Part shown: positions 1 to 6,510 of the stretch, one piece after another
Layout: every line of letters begins with the position of its first letter
Numbering within the stretch: position 1 is the stretch's first letter
Assembly (NCBI GenBank): GCA_900128585.1
Contig: LT642616.1
Coordinates: 1-13,674, forward strand
Origin: Stramenopiles sp. TOSAG23-3
Lineage: Eukaryota; Sar
Direction: 5' to 3'
DNA length: 13,674 bases
Translations under genes and position numbers: made by a program
The notes under the pieces: generated by a model
The model's input: only the letters and a program-made list of their open reading frames with translations
What the model was told of the DNA's origin: nothing
Databases searched by the model: none

Positions 1-28
1 AAGAAGAAGAAGAAGAAGAAAAAGAAGA
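1..28. repeat. GAA/AAG microsatellite at the window edge
   Basis: An AAG trinucleotide run with one interruption fills the first 28 bases and probably continues to the left. A shorter purine-rich GAA tract lies at about 196-217, and similar tracts recur at 6304-6363. These are simple repeats in non-coding DNA. Confidence 0.85.
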
Positions 29-400
29 TTTTTTATTGAATAGTACAGGTAGGAATGGGAGGAGCCGGGAGGATTCTATGCCTTCACATATAGATATTAA
101 TATAGACACAGCATACTATAATATTTATAATTATTTATCTACAAAACAACAAACAAACAACACAACACAACGGAAAATATAATATTGAAGAAGCGCGAGA
201 GAAGAAGAAGAAGAGAAAACTTCTTTTTCTTCGGCAAAGAAGGATTGTATTTAATAGTATGCGAGACATGATGTATTGGAAAGGAGAGATAGAGATAGAC
301 AGATAGGCACATAAGAGTCTTTTTGTAAGTGTTTTTTTTTGATTAGACAAATAGGTTGAATTTCACGACCGTTCGATTTTTCAAGTAAAGGTTTGTGTAT
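29..400. other. Intergenic, low-complexity leader of the AIDA-like gene
   Basis: AT-rich sequence with an ACAA-rich stretch near 141-172, a GAGATA/GATAGA-rich stretch near 285-306 and T-rich tracts near 328-340. The frame of the downstream gene has a TAG stop at 352-354, so the CDS cannot extend far upstream. I see no convincing gene, RNA gene or TATA box here. The 71-codon reading frame on the minus strand (135-350) is low complexity. Confidence 0.6.
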
Positions 401-412
401 ATGCATGTATAG
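401..412 (+). promoter_or_regulatory. Candidate minimal upstream ORF (3 codons)
   Basis: ATG-CAT-GTA-TAG lies just upstream of the AIDA-like start. If it is within the mRNA leader, a scanning ribosome would meet it before the main start. Transcript limits are unknown, so function is inference. Confidence 0.3.
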
Positions 413-440
413 TTATGAGCGCGCTGGTCCACGGGAATAG
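405..440 (+). promoter_or_regulatory. Candidate overlapping upstream ORF (11 codons)
   Basis: A second ATG at 405 opens an 11-codon frame that ends with TAG at 438-440. It overlaps the start of the main gene (415) in another frame. Ribosomes translating it would bypass the main ATG, so it could repress translation if it lies in the mRNA. The frame is read directly; regulation is inference. Confidence 0.3.
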
Positions 441-1506
441 CAGTTCCAGTCCAAGCTCAGCCTTTCGGGTCGGTGTGTTGGTTAGATCTTTTGAACGTGC
501 TTTGAAACATGAGATGTGGGGAGACCTTATTGAAGCAGAGACTGAATATATGTCATTGGAGCGTTCCATGAGGTCGTTCTTGTCTGGTCCCTTAAGTTTT
601 TCGACTGAGATTCTTCAAGTCTTGACAAAAATTCTTTTGTCAATTGTGCTGAGGCACAAATTTTTGAGCGGGCGGGAAGTCTTGGACGATAGCGTCGGGA
701 GCGCTGGCCCTACGACGGAGGATATGAAACAAGTTCTGGTCATACTTGAAAAAATCCGCAGCGTTGAGGATAACAGCGAGCTTTTTGATATCGTGATGCC
801 AGTGTTTCCACATTTTGTTGATAACTTTCGAGTTGACATTATTCAACTGGAGGAAGAAATAAAAAATGGAAAACCTCGCGAGCACACCCTGGTGATGGAC
901 TACGGGGGCGATTTGGAAGATAGCCTTCCTAGTTCTAAACTGGACGGCGACGTCGAATCTGGTCATCGGACCATCGTTTTGAAGGACTCTAGCAAAACGG
1001 AGAAGAAGGCCGCGGGGGGGCAAAATTTATACGGAAAATTCATACGAGCAGAGGATCTTCAACACGAGGCTGGGAAGAAGTACGTATCAATAACAGTGGT
1101 CAAGGCCGGAGAAAAAAATTGCGAAAAGTACACGGACCCATTCGTAGCAATGAATTTATTCGACAGTGCGGGCAACATGCTGTGCGGCGAGCAGTACACG
1201 CCAACTAGCAGAATACAGCATTCTCGGCACGTACACTTTGGGAGCGTAAGCTCAACCTTTCACATTCCATTGTCGATACAAGAGCTGAACGCAAAAAACG
1301 CAGCAATATGCTTCGAGCTAAAACATTACAAAGTGAAAAAGAAATATAACTCCGTCAAATGCTGGTGTTTCATGGAGGTCGATGAGATTCGCGAGGGGCG
1401 GATATTCTTAGAGTGGTACCAAAAGCCTTTGGATCCTTTGAGGAAAAGAATCAGGCTCCACACTATCAAACGCTTGTTTTTAGAAATCGAATGCAAGATA
1501 CGGTGA
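415..1506 (+). CDS. AIDA: AIDA-like protein (Axin interactor, dorsalization-associated), C2 domain
   Basis: A 363-residue protein with both parts of the animal AIDA family. The N-terminal helical region (about residues 22-115) has the pattern of the AIDA Axin-interacting domain, including the WGDLIEAETEY segment, which resembles WGQLVEAIDEY in vertebrate AIDA. An acidic, variable linker follows (about 140-215). The C-terminal C2 domain (about 219-363) contains TDPF around D241, then KHYKVKKKYNSVKC from residue 303 and MEVDEI at 320-325, then the YQKPLDPLRKR segment; these are near-diagnostic for AIDA. In animals AIDA binds Axin, limits Axin-driven JNK signalling, and its C2 domain docks on phosphoinositide membranes. 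Whether a protist copy meets an Axin partner is unknown. It is slightly longer than the roughly 300-residue vertebrate protein, mainly in the linker. ATG 415 is the first in-frame ATG after a TAG at 352. It ends in tandem stops TGA-TAA. No intron is evident. Confidence 0.9.
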   Translation: MSALVHGNSSSSPSSAFRVGVLVRSFERALKHEMWGDLIEAETEYMSLERSMRSFLSGPLSFSTEILQVLTKILLSIVLRHKFLSGREVLDDSVGSAGPTTEDMKQVLVILEKIRSVEDNSELFDIVMPVFPHFVDNFRVDIIQLEEEIKNGKPREHTLVMDYGGDLEDSLPSSKLDGDVESGHRTIVLKDSSKTEKKAAGGQNLYGKFIRAEDLQHEAGKKYVSITVVKAGEKNCEKYTDPFVAMNLFDSAGNMLCGEQYTPTSRIQHSRHVHFGSVSSTFHIPLSIQELNAKNAAICFELKHYKVKKKYNSVKCWCFMEVDEIREGRIFLEWYQKPLDPLRKRIRLHTIKRLFLEIECKIR

Positions 1507-1713
1507 TAAAAAAATATACATATCATGTACTTCTCCCTGGTCCTTACCTTGGTACAACGAAACAAACAAAACTTCGATAGCCATTTTACTCATACTTATT
1601 AGACTATTAAAAAATACCTATATAAGACCACAGGGTCCTCCTCCTCGTGGAGCTCACACAGCAAATGACCGTTTACGACGTGATATTTATAAAGCAAAGC
1701 GAAGTCAGCTATA

Positions 1714-2004
1714 ATACGCGTACGTACGAGGAGTCCGGAAACCCCTCACTTGAACATCAAATGTTTTTTTTAATAAGTACGGTACGGTGCTGTACGTACA
1801 GGTCAAATACGAGGTATACGAGGACTTGTAGAACAATTCTTGACCGCACTTATTTAGTCTGTTGTCCTTGTATTCCTCGTTTACGTACGGTACGGTACGT
1901 ACTCTGTAATAGAACGAATTGCTTTTTTATATTAGAGCAGTTACAATTTGTTGTTGTTGCCGCATCATCTGACTATTATGATGGTCATTGTCACGCCGGT
2001 ACGG
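1714..2004. repeat. Cluster of GTACGG / GTACGTAC short motifs, upstream of the TTLL gene
   Basis: Repeated copies of short motifs built on GTAC: GCGTACGTACGAGG at 1718-1731, GTACGGTACGG at 1777-1787, GTACGTAC at 1792-1799, ACGTACGGTACGGTACGTAC at 1883-1902 and GGTACGG at 1998-2004. The motifs occur in both gaps flanking the TTLL gene and are almost absent from coding sequence. GTAC is self-complementary, so local fold-back is possible. Function unknown. Confidence 0.6.
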
Positions 2005-2127
2005 TGGTTTAAATTATACGATTATGATACCGTAATTATATAATCATCCAGCGAACTCTACTACTACAACCAGACGACGGCAGTATTAGCATAGGGTAGG
2101 CACCGGCGTGGTGAGAGAGATATAATT

Positions 2128-2145
2128 AAATAATAATAATAATTA
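2128..2145. repeat. TAA microsatellite
   Basis: About five consecutive TAA units in AT-rich non-coding sequence, about 155 bases upstream of the TTLL start codon. Confidence 0.8.
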
Positions 2146-2298
2146 GTTGCGTTTCTTTTCTGGTTTTGGCTTAATAACTGAGAGTTTTTTCATTTTCTGA
2201 CGACACAAATGGCTGTGACACCTCTTTTCGCGTGAAGCTTTCAGCAGAAAACCACCTTGGTATTTCCAAGACTAGCGTTGGCGACAGGCGCTCACACT

Positions 2299-5200
2299 AT
2301 GGCGTATACGTTTCTTGTCTTTCGCGGCAACAACAGTTCGCTTATCTTGAAGGCACTCTCAAATAGACCATGGTGGGAAAATTGTGTACAGCTTCCCGCT
2401 CACTTGAAGGACGCAACAAACAAAAACATGAAAAAAATTGCCAATAGTAGAATAGATGAACTAAACAACGAATTATTTGAGTCACAGAAATTTAATTTTT
2501 GTTGGAAAGGTTGCACTGCAATCAAGTATGTCCCTAACGTCAAAACGGGTGCTGTTGAGTTGGTCACAGTCCACAGCGTTGAGGCCCACCCTTCGTTTGG
2601 CGCGAACAGATCAACTCCACACGAAAGACAGCTTGTAAACCATTTCTCCAACATAGAGACGCTAACAACCAAAAACGGGCTCTTGCGCAGCCTACAAAAC
2701 TACTACAGCAAGTTTGATTTGCGCTGCTTCGACGCGACGCCCACAACTTTTATATGTACAAATGGTAAGGAAGACCCTTCGTGGTTAGAATTCTGCAAAC
2801 ACTTCAAAGACATTGCCAGAAACAAGATGAAGCTTACCAATATTCCGTGGAAGCAGTGTAAAAACAACATGTGGATATTGAAGCCAGTAAATAGCAATCA
2901 AGGGCAGGGCATAGAGGTGTTTAAGGAGCTGTCAAAAATCAAAGGGTTTATGCGTGGGAAATCAAAAGGGGAAGAGTGGATCTTCCAAAAGTACTTAGAA
3001 CGACCCTTGTTGCTGTGGGGAAGAAAGTTTGATATTCGGATTTGGGTTCTGGTTACGGAAAATTTTGATATATACATATACCGCAATGGGTACATTCGGA
3101 CGTCTTCTGAACCTTACTCAACAAACTTGCAGTCAAGTGGAGGAGGAAAAAGTCAAAATATGGTTCATTTGACAAATTTTTGCATGCAAAAGCATGGTCC
3201 AAACGTTGGTAAATATGAAGATGGGAATACTCTATCTTTTAAAGAGTTTCAAGATTATTTGGACGAGTTTCTCAAGGAAGACTGTGTCGATTTTAAAAAC
3301 GATATATATCCTCGAATAAAACAGCTTGTAGTGGACTCAATCCTTTCGGCAAAAAATAGCATGCACGAAGGAAATAGAGGTCGCCATTCGATGGAATTGT
3401 TTGGGTTTGATTTTATGATTGACGAAGATTACCGTGCCTGGCTAATAGAAGTGAACACGAATCCGTTTTTAGGAACCCAAAACGAGTGGCACGGAAAGCT
3501 CGTGGCCAATATGATAGAGGACATGGTTGCACTAGTAATAGACCCGATGTTTCCTCCCCCCCCAGGAATGAACAGCGAAAATAAGGGGGCAAGGGCGACT
3601 AACGATTGGGTGATGCTTTGCAGCAAACAAAGCGACGGAAAAATAAGGTTCGCGAAGGAAATTCTTTCGTACCACAAGCGCAAAAAACTAGGTACGGCAG
3701 CGTATTACTACCCGCGAAGGATCCCAGAAGCCGTACAAAGGCAATCGTGTGGGATAGCATATAAAGATTATCAGGATACCGGATCTGCAGACATGCAGCG
3801 GCGATACTTGAGCAGCCGTGACAGAGCGACTCAAGAAGCCCTTGCTCGTGTCAGAAAGCACAAAATGAAAGTAGAAGTGGACAAGTCGGAAAAAATTGTG
3901 CAAGATACATTGAATAGTATCCGGCGTGCTCGCACGAAACAACGACAGAAGGCCCGCCGAGAGAGGAGGGCGTGTTTTTTGCGCGCAGGTGACGGGCGGT
4001 CTCCAAAACCCACAACAGAGACAAAAGGCAAAACTCTCGGAGAATCGAAAGAAACGATACGTTCCGCAAGCACACCCAAGGCCAAACTCAAAGCCCCAAC
4101 CAGTAGCATGGCGCCCGGCGACTGCGTTCCTGTCCCCCCCCGAAGCGCAAACAAGAAAAAACACCAAAGCATGTCGCGTCGAAAGAAAAATGGCACAAAA
4201 GGCCAACAAAGTCCTAACCAAAGCAGAAAGAAAGTGCCCCCGCATACTCCAATCAAGAAACAACACTCTGCGCGCACATATGTGGCGGTCGGGCAATCAG
4301 CCCGGGACATAATAAAAAAGAACCTGGGTTTGTTGCAAACTGTTCTAGAAAATGTAGCAAAAGCACACCAGTCGTTGTCAACTTCCCCAAAGCCCATTTT
4401 CTCGGTACTGGCCCCAGCGAGGGAAGAAGACGGAAAACACCAGAAAGTGTTGCGCAGCATTGAAGCATTGGCCAGCGTACCAATGTCGAATTCTGTGTTA
4501 ATGCAAATGGTGCAGTCAAACGCGATCTCTGTTTTGTGGAGTCTATGTGGGACTTGCGACAGAAATTTAAACCACCCCAAATGCATAATAGAAATCATGA
4601 ACAAGTCAGAACAATTGATGTACTGCCTAACCAATTTTTTTCGTGTTCAAAGGTCCAGCCGAAGACCCATGCCTTTGCCAAATCCAATTGTTCTAGCCCA
4701 CAGGGCAGCATTTCCGCAGAACACAGGGCAAAGAGATGACCTACAAATGTTTGCTCTCCTGGCCTTGCTGCACCTGTTTGCAAATGAACCTCAGAAAACA
4801 TACTCTAGACTGGACAAGTTTTATGCAATCCATACCGCATTTTATTTACACGCAAACAACCCGCAGCAAACGTTGTTACACCAGACCAAAGAGCTTTTAA
4901 ATGTTTTCAAAGACCGTGATATTGCGGAAGCGTGTCTGGGCAGTGACGAGCCAACCATGACCTTGCTCGATCTTGAAGGTGAAAAAGACAACCAGGAACA
5001 CCAGGGCATGCCTTACGTCGTACCTGCAACTAATTTTGTTTCGCCAGCCTGCGTTTACGTGAACATAGCTTATGCTATGGAAAAAATGAACAGCCTCTTT
5101 GTTGCAGATAAAGCAACCAAGTGCATGATTGTAGACCTTGCTCAAGCAGAGCTATCGGCGCGAAGGTCGAAAAGGGAAGAAAGAAATCGTCTTAAGCAGA

Positions 5201-5817
5201 GAGAAGAAGAAGAGCAGCTAGCCGCAGAATTAAAACAGGAGACAGATAAACAAAAGCGTAAGGCATGGGTTAAAAGTCGATTGCAAGAATCGTCCCTGAA
5301 ACGAAAGCAATTGCTGGAACTAGAAAAAGAGAAACTGAGAAAAATGGAGTTGGCAAAAATAGCTATAGAAAGAGAGAAAGAGAAAGCCAACGAAAAACGA
5401 AAACAGCGAGTTGAAGAACTGCGGGCAGACTGGGAACGACGAGAGCAAAAGCGCCGCGTTGAAACATCTCTCCGGCGATACCAGTTTAACAAAGCGCAAG
5501 ACCGTTTAAATGAAATGTCTCTAGTGCGGCAAGAGGAAAACAAGAGGAAAATGAGCAAATGGCTGGAGATGAAAAAAATACAGCAAGCAAACGAACGGCA
5601 AAAGCGTCTCGATACGTACAAGAAGACAGCTCAGGCGCGGCAGGATTGGATTGAACAGAGACGGGAAAGGCTAGAGAACCTCATGCTCAATAAATGCAAA
5701 GAAAAGCAGGTGAAAAAAAAGAAATACAAACGATCAAAGAAAAGCAGAAAAGCCAATAATTCATCTCCTCTCCGAGGAAGCGGAAAATTCCTTCCTTCGC
5801 TGAACGTAGCCGAGTAA
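2299..5817 (+). CDS. Tubulin tyrosine ligase-like (TTLL) enzyme with long coiled-coil tail
   Basis: A 1172-residue protein. TTLL enzymes use ATP to ligate amino acids, mostly glutamate or glycine, to tubulin or other proteins. The catalytic ATP-grasp core spans about residues 1-435: an N-terminal GNNSSLILKAL...RPWW segment, WILKPVNSNQGQGI from 192, FQKYLERPLLL from 229, KFDIR at 243-247, HLTN at 290-293, and GFDFMID then EVNTNPFL with putative magnesium ligands D371, E384 and N386. The key catalytic residues appear intact. NTNPFL is not the glycylase-type motif, so ligase of glutamate is the likelier activity, but the substrate is unproven. Then come a basic, Ser/Pro-rich disordered region (about 500-690), a helical region (about 690-945), a highly charged coiled coil (about 949-1150) and a Lys-rich tail, which may bind microtubules. 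ATG 2299 is chosen because it directly precedes the conserved N-terminus and has A at -3 and G at +4; a TTG 14 codons upstream is in frame but is not a likely eukaryotic start. No intron is evident. Confidence 0.93.
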   Translation: MAYTFLVFRGNNSSLILKALSNRPWWENCVQLPAHLKDATNKNMKKIANSRIDELNNELFESQKFNFCWKGCTAIKYVPNVKTGAVELVTVHSVEAHPSFGANRSTPHERQLVNHFSNIETLTTKNGLLRSLQNYYSKFDLRCFDATPTTFICTNGKEDPSWLEFCKHFKDIARNKMKLTNIPWKQCKNNMWILKPVNSNQGQGIEVFKELSKIKGFMRGKSKGEEWIFQKYLERPLLLWGRKFDIRIWVLVTENFDIYIYRNGYIRTSSEPYSTNLQSSGGGKSQNMVHLTNFCMQKHGPNVGKYEDGNTLSFKEFQDYLDEFLKEDCVDFKNDIYPRIKQLVVDSILSAKNSMHEGNRGRHSMELFGFDFMIDEDYRAWLIEVNTNPFLGTQNEWHGKLVANMIEDMVALVIDPMFPPPPGMNSENKGARATNDWVMLCSKQSDGKIRFAKEILSYHKRKKLGTAAYYYPRRIPEAVQRQSCGIAYKDYQDTGSADMQRRYLSSRDRATQEALARVRKHKMKVEVDKSEKIVQDTLNSIRRARTKQRQKARRERRACFLRAGDGRSPKPTTETKGKTLGESKETIRSASTPKAKLKAPTSSMAPGDCVPVPPRSANKKKHQSMSRRKKNGTKGQQSPNQSRKKVPPHTPIKKQHSARTYVAVGQSARDIIKKNLGLLQTVLENVAKAHQSLSTSPKPIFSVLAPAREEDGKHQKVLRSIEALASVPMSNSVLMQMVQSNAISVLWSLCGTCDRNLNHPKCIIEIMNKSEQLMYCLTNFFRVQRSSRRPMPLPNPIVLAHRAAFPQNTGQRDDLQMFALLALLHLFANEPQKTYSRLDKFYAIHTAFYLHANNPQQTLLHQTKELLNVFKDRDIAEACLGSDEPTMTLLDLEGEKDNQEHQGMPYVVPATNFVSPACVYVNIAYAMEKMNSLFVADKATKCMIVDLAQAELSARRSKREERNRLKQREEEEQLAAELKQETDKQKRKAWVKSRLQESSLKRKQLLELEKEKLRKMELAKIAIEREKEKANEKRKQRVEELRADWERREQKRRVETSLRRYQFNKAQDRLNEMSLVRQEENKRKMSKWLEMKKIQQANERQKRLDTYKKTAQARQDWIEQRRERLENLMLNKCKEKQVKKKKYKRSKKSRKANNSSPLRGSGKFLPSLNVAE

Positions 5818-5842
5818 GGTTCGCCAGGTCTTCACAGGAGGT

Positions 5843-5852
5843 AATAAATAAA
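5843..5852 (+). terminator. Candidate polyadenylation signal of the TTLL gene
   Basis: Two overlapping AATAAA hexamers (5843-5848 and 5847-5852) lie about 25-35 bases after the TAA stop. The position fits a poly(A) signal with a very short 3' UTR, although the surrounding sequence is AT-rich. Confidence 0.4.
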
Positions 5853-5922
5853 TATTATATAGACGACTATTTATAATTTAAATACTCTGATATTGTTGTT
5901 GTAGCATGGGATTAAATACCAA

Positions 5923-6008
5923 TACGGTACAGGTACGGTACGGGATCCCTCTTATTCCGCTGCCCTAACTTGGTCTTGGAATAGCTGACTACCGTACGAG
6001 GACGGTAC
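5923..6008. repeat. Second GTACGG cluster, downstream of the TTLL gene
   Basis: TACGGTAC, then AGGTACGGTACGGG, occupy 5923-5943. At 5990-6007 the motif appears inverted on itself: TACCGT, a 6-base loop, then ACGGTA, forming a short stem. The motifs match those at 1714-2004 on the other side of the gene. Confidence 0.55.
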
Positions 6009-6083
6009 TGCGTTTTTCAGCGACTTGAAGCTGGAACATAGACGTAGCAGGAACAACAAATTGTTTCGTTGCAGTCCGTATAA

Positions 6084-6110
6084 GTTGAGATTAGAACGGC
6101 GAATCTCAAC
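6084..6110. other. Perfect 9-bp inverted repeat (hairpin)
   Basis: GTTGAGATT (6084-6092) and AATCTCAAC (6102-6110) are exact inverse complements around a 9-base loop. The loop's AACGG (6095-6099) could alternatively pair with CCGTT at 6112-6116. Possible structured RNA or chance; no RNA family recognised. Confidence 0.5.
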
Positions 6111-6244
6111 TCCGTTATCATAGGCTAATAATAACAGAGAAAAACAGGTGCAGTGCATCGGATTTATTTGGAGTCTGGTACGAAGACAATGACAATTCGT
6201 ATTCTTGATGGACTTGATAGAAATTCTTTGCTATTAATAATATT

Positions 6245-6268
6245 GTTATTTATTAGCTAATTAATAAC
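6245..6268. other. 24-nt near-perfect palindrome
   Basis: The sequence centred on TTAGCTAA reads the same on both strands over 24 bases except for one mismatched pair. It is AT-rich, so chance is not excluded. It could be a dimeric protein-binding site or a hairpin. Confidence 0.45.
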
Positions 6269-6303
6269 GAAGTACCATAGTAGGGTAATAGAATAGTAGT
6301 ACG

Positions 6304-6363
6304 AAAAAAAAAAAAAAAGAAGAAGAAGACGACCAAAAAAACACAAGAGAAGAAGAAAAAAAG
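6304..6363. repeat. Poly-A and GAA tracts upstream of the EF-hand gene
   Basis: Fifteen A residues (6304-6318) are followed by GAAGAAGAAGA, and after a short break by AGAGAAGAAGAAAAAAAG (6346-6363). This purine tract on the + strand lies 150-200 bases before the start codon. A nucleosome-excluding promoter element is possible but unproven. Confidence 0.7.
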
Positions 6364-6510
6364 TGCAGCTCGAACCTAGTCTTCCGGGCAAACCAACTTG
6401 CTTAACGGAATTTGAAAATTTCCAAAATTAATTGAAAGGTAAATTTATATCCCGAGTGAAGCCTAACGAATGATCCCGGTGAAACGACAAGGAGATATTT
6501 AAATACGGCA

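Larger units (their letters stand above)
1507..2298. other. Intergenic region between the AIDA-like and TTLL genes
   Basis: About 790 bases with no supported gene. It holds the GTACGG/GTACGTAC cluster (1714-2004), a TATATAAG string at 1619-1626 that is too far from the next start to assign, and a TAA microsatellite at 2128-2145. A 121-codon open frame at 1647-2012 begins at GTG, has a biased composition set by the repeats, and looks like chance. Confidence 0.65.
5818..6510. other. Intergenic region between the TTLL and EF-hand genes
   Basis: About 690 bases. It holds the second GTACGG cluster, a hairpin, a 24-nt near-palindrome and A/GAA tracts, each listed separately. I see no supported protein gene. 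The 68-codon minus-strand frame at 5952-6158 has no recognisable features. Confidence 0.6.

Noticed and set aside
1619-1626. TATATAAG as a TATA box for the TTLL gene
   Set aside because: It lies about 670 bases before the start codon in AT-rich DNA and no transcript start is known, so it cannot be assigned.
1647-2012. 121-codon open frame on the + strand in the AIDA-TTLL gap
   Set aside because: It begins at GTG, which is not a normal eukaryotic start, it lies across the GTACGG motif cluster, and the protein shows no domain or family resemblance.
2257-2298. Upstream TTG start extending the TTLL protein by 14 residues
   Set aside because: TTG starts are not expected in eukaryotic nuclear genes. 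The ATG at 2299 has a better context and sits directly at the conserved N-terminus.
3926-4312. 128-codon + strand frame overlapping the TTLL gene
   Set aside because: It is the shifted reading of the basic, low-complexity TTLL linker, with no start context or family features.
3688-4634. Long antisense frames (202 and 267 codons) within the TTLL gene
   Set aside because: They lie opposite the Lys/Arg/Ser-rich disordered part of the TTLL protein, where few stops arise by chance on the other strand. Their proteins show no recognisable domain.
5142-5621. 159-codon antisense frame opposite the TTLL coiled coil
   Set aside because: Its Ser/Arg/Phe-rich composition is the mirror image of E/K-rich codons, so it is a shadow.
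5952-6158. 68-codon minus-strand frame in the TTLL to EF-hand gap
   Set aside because: No domain, no neighbour logic, and a length expected by chance. It also overlaps the hairpin and GTACGG motifs.
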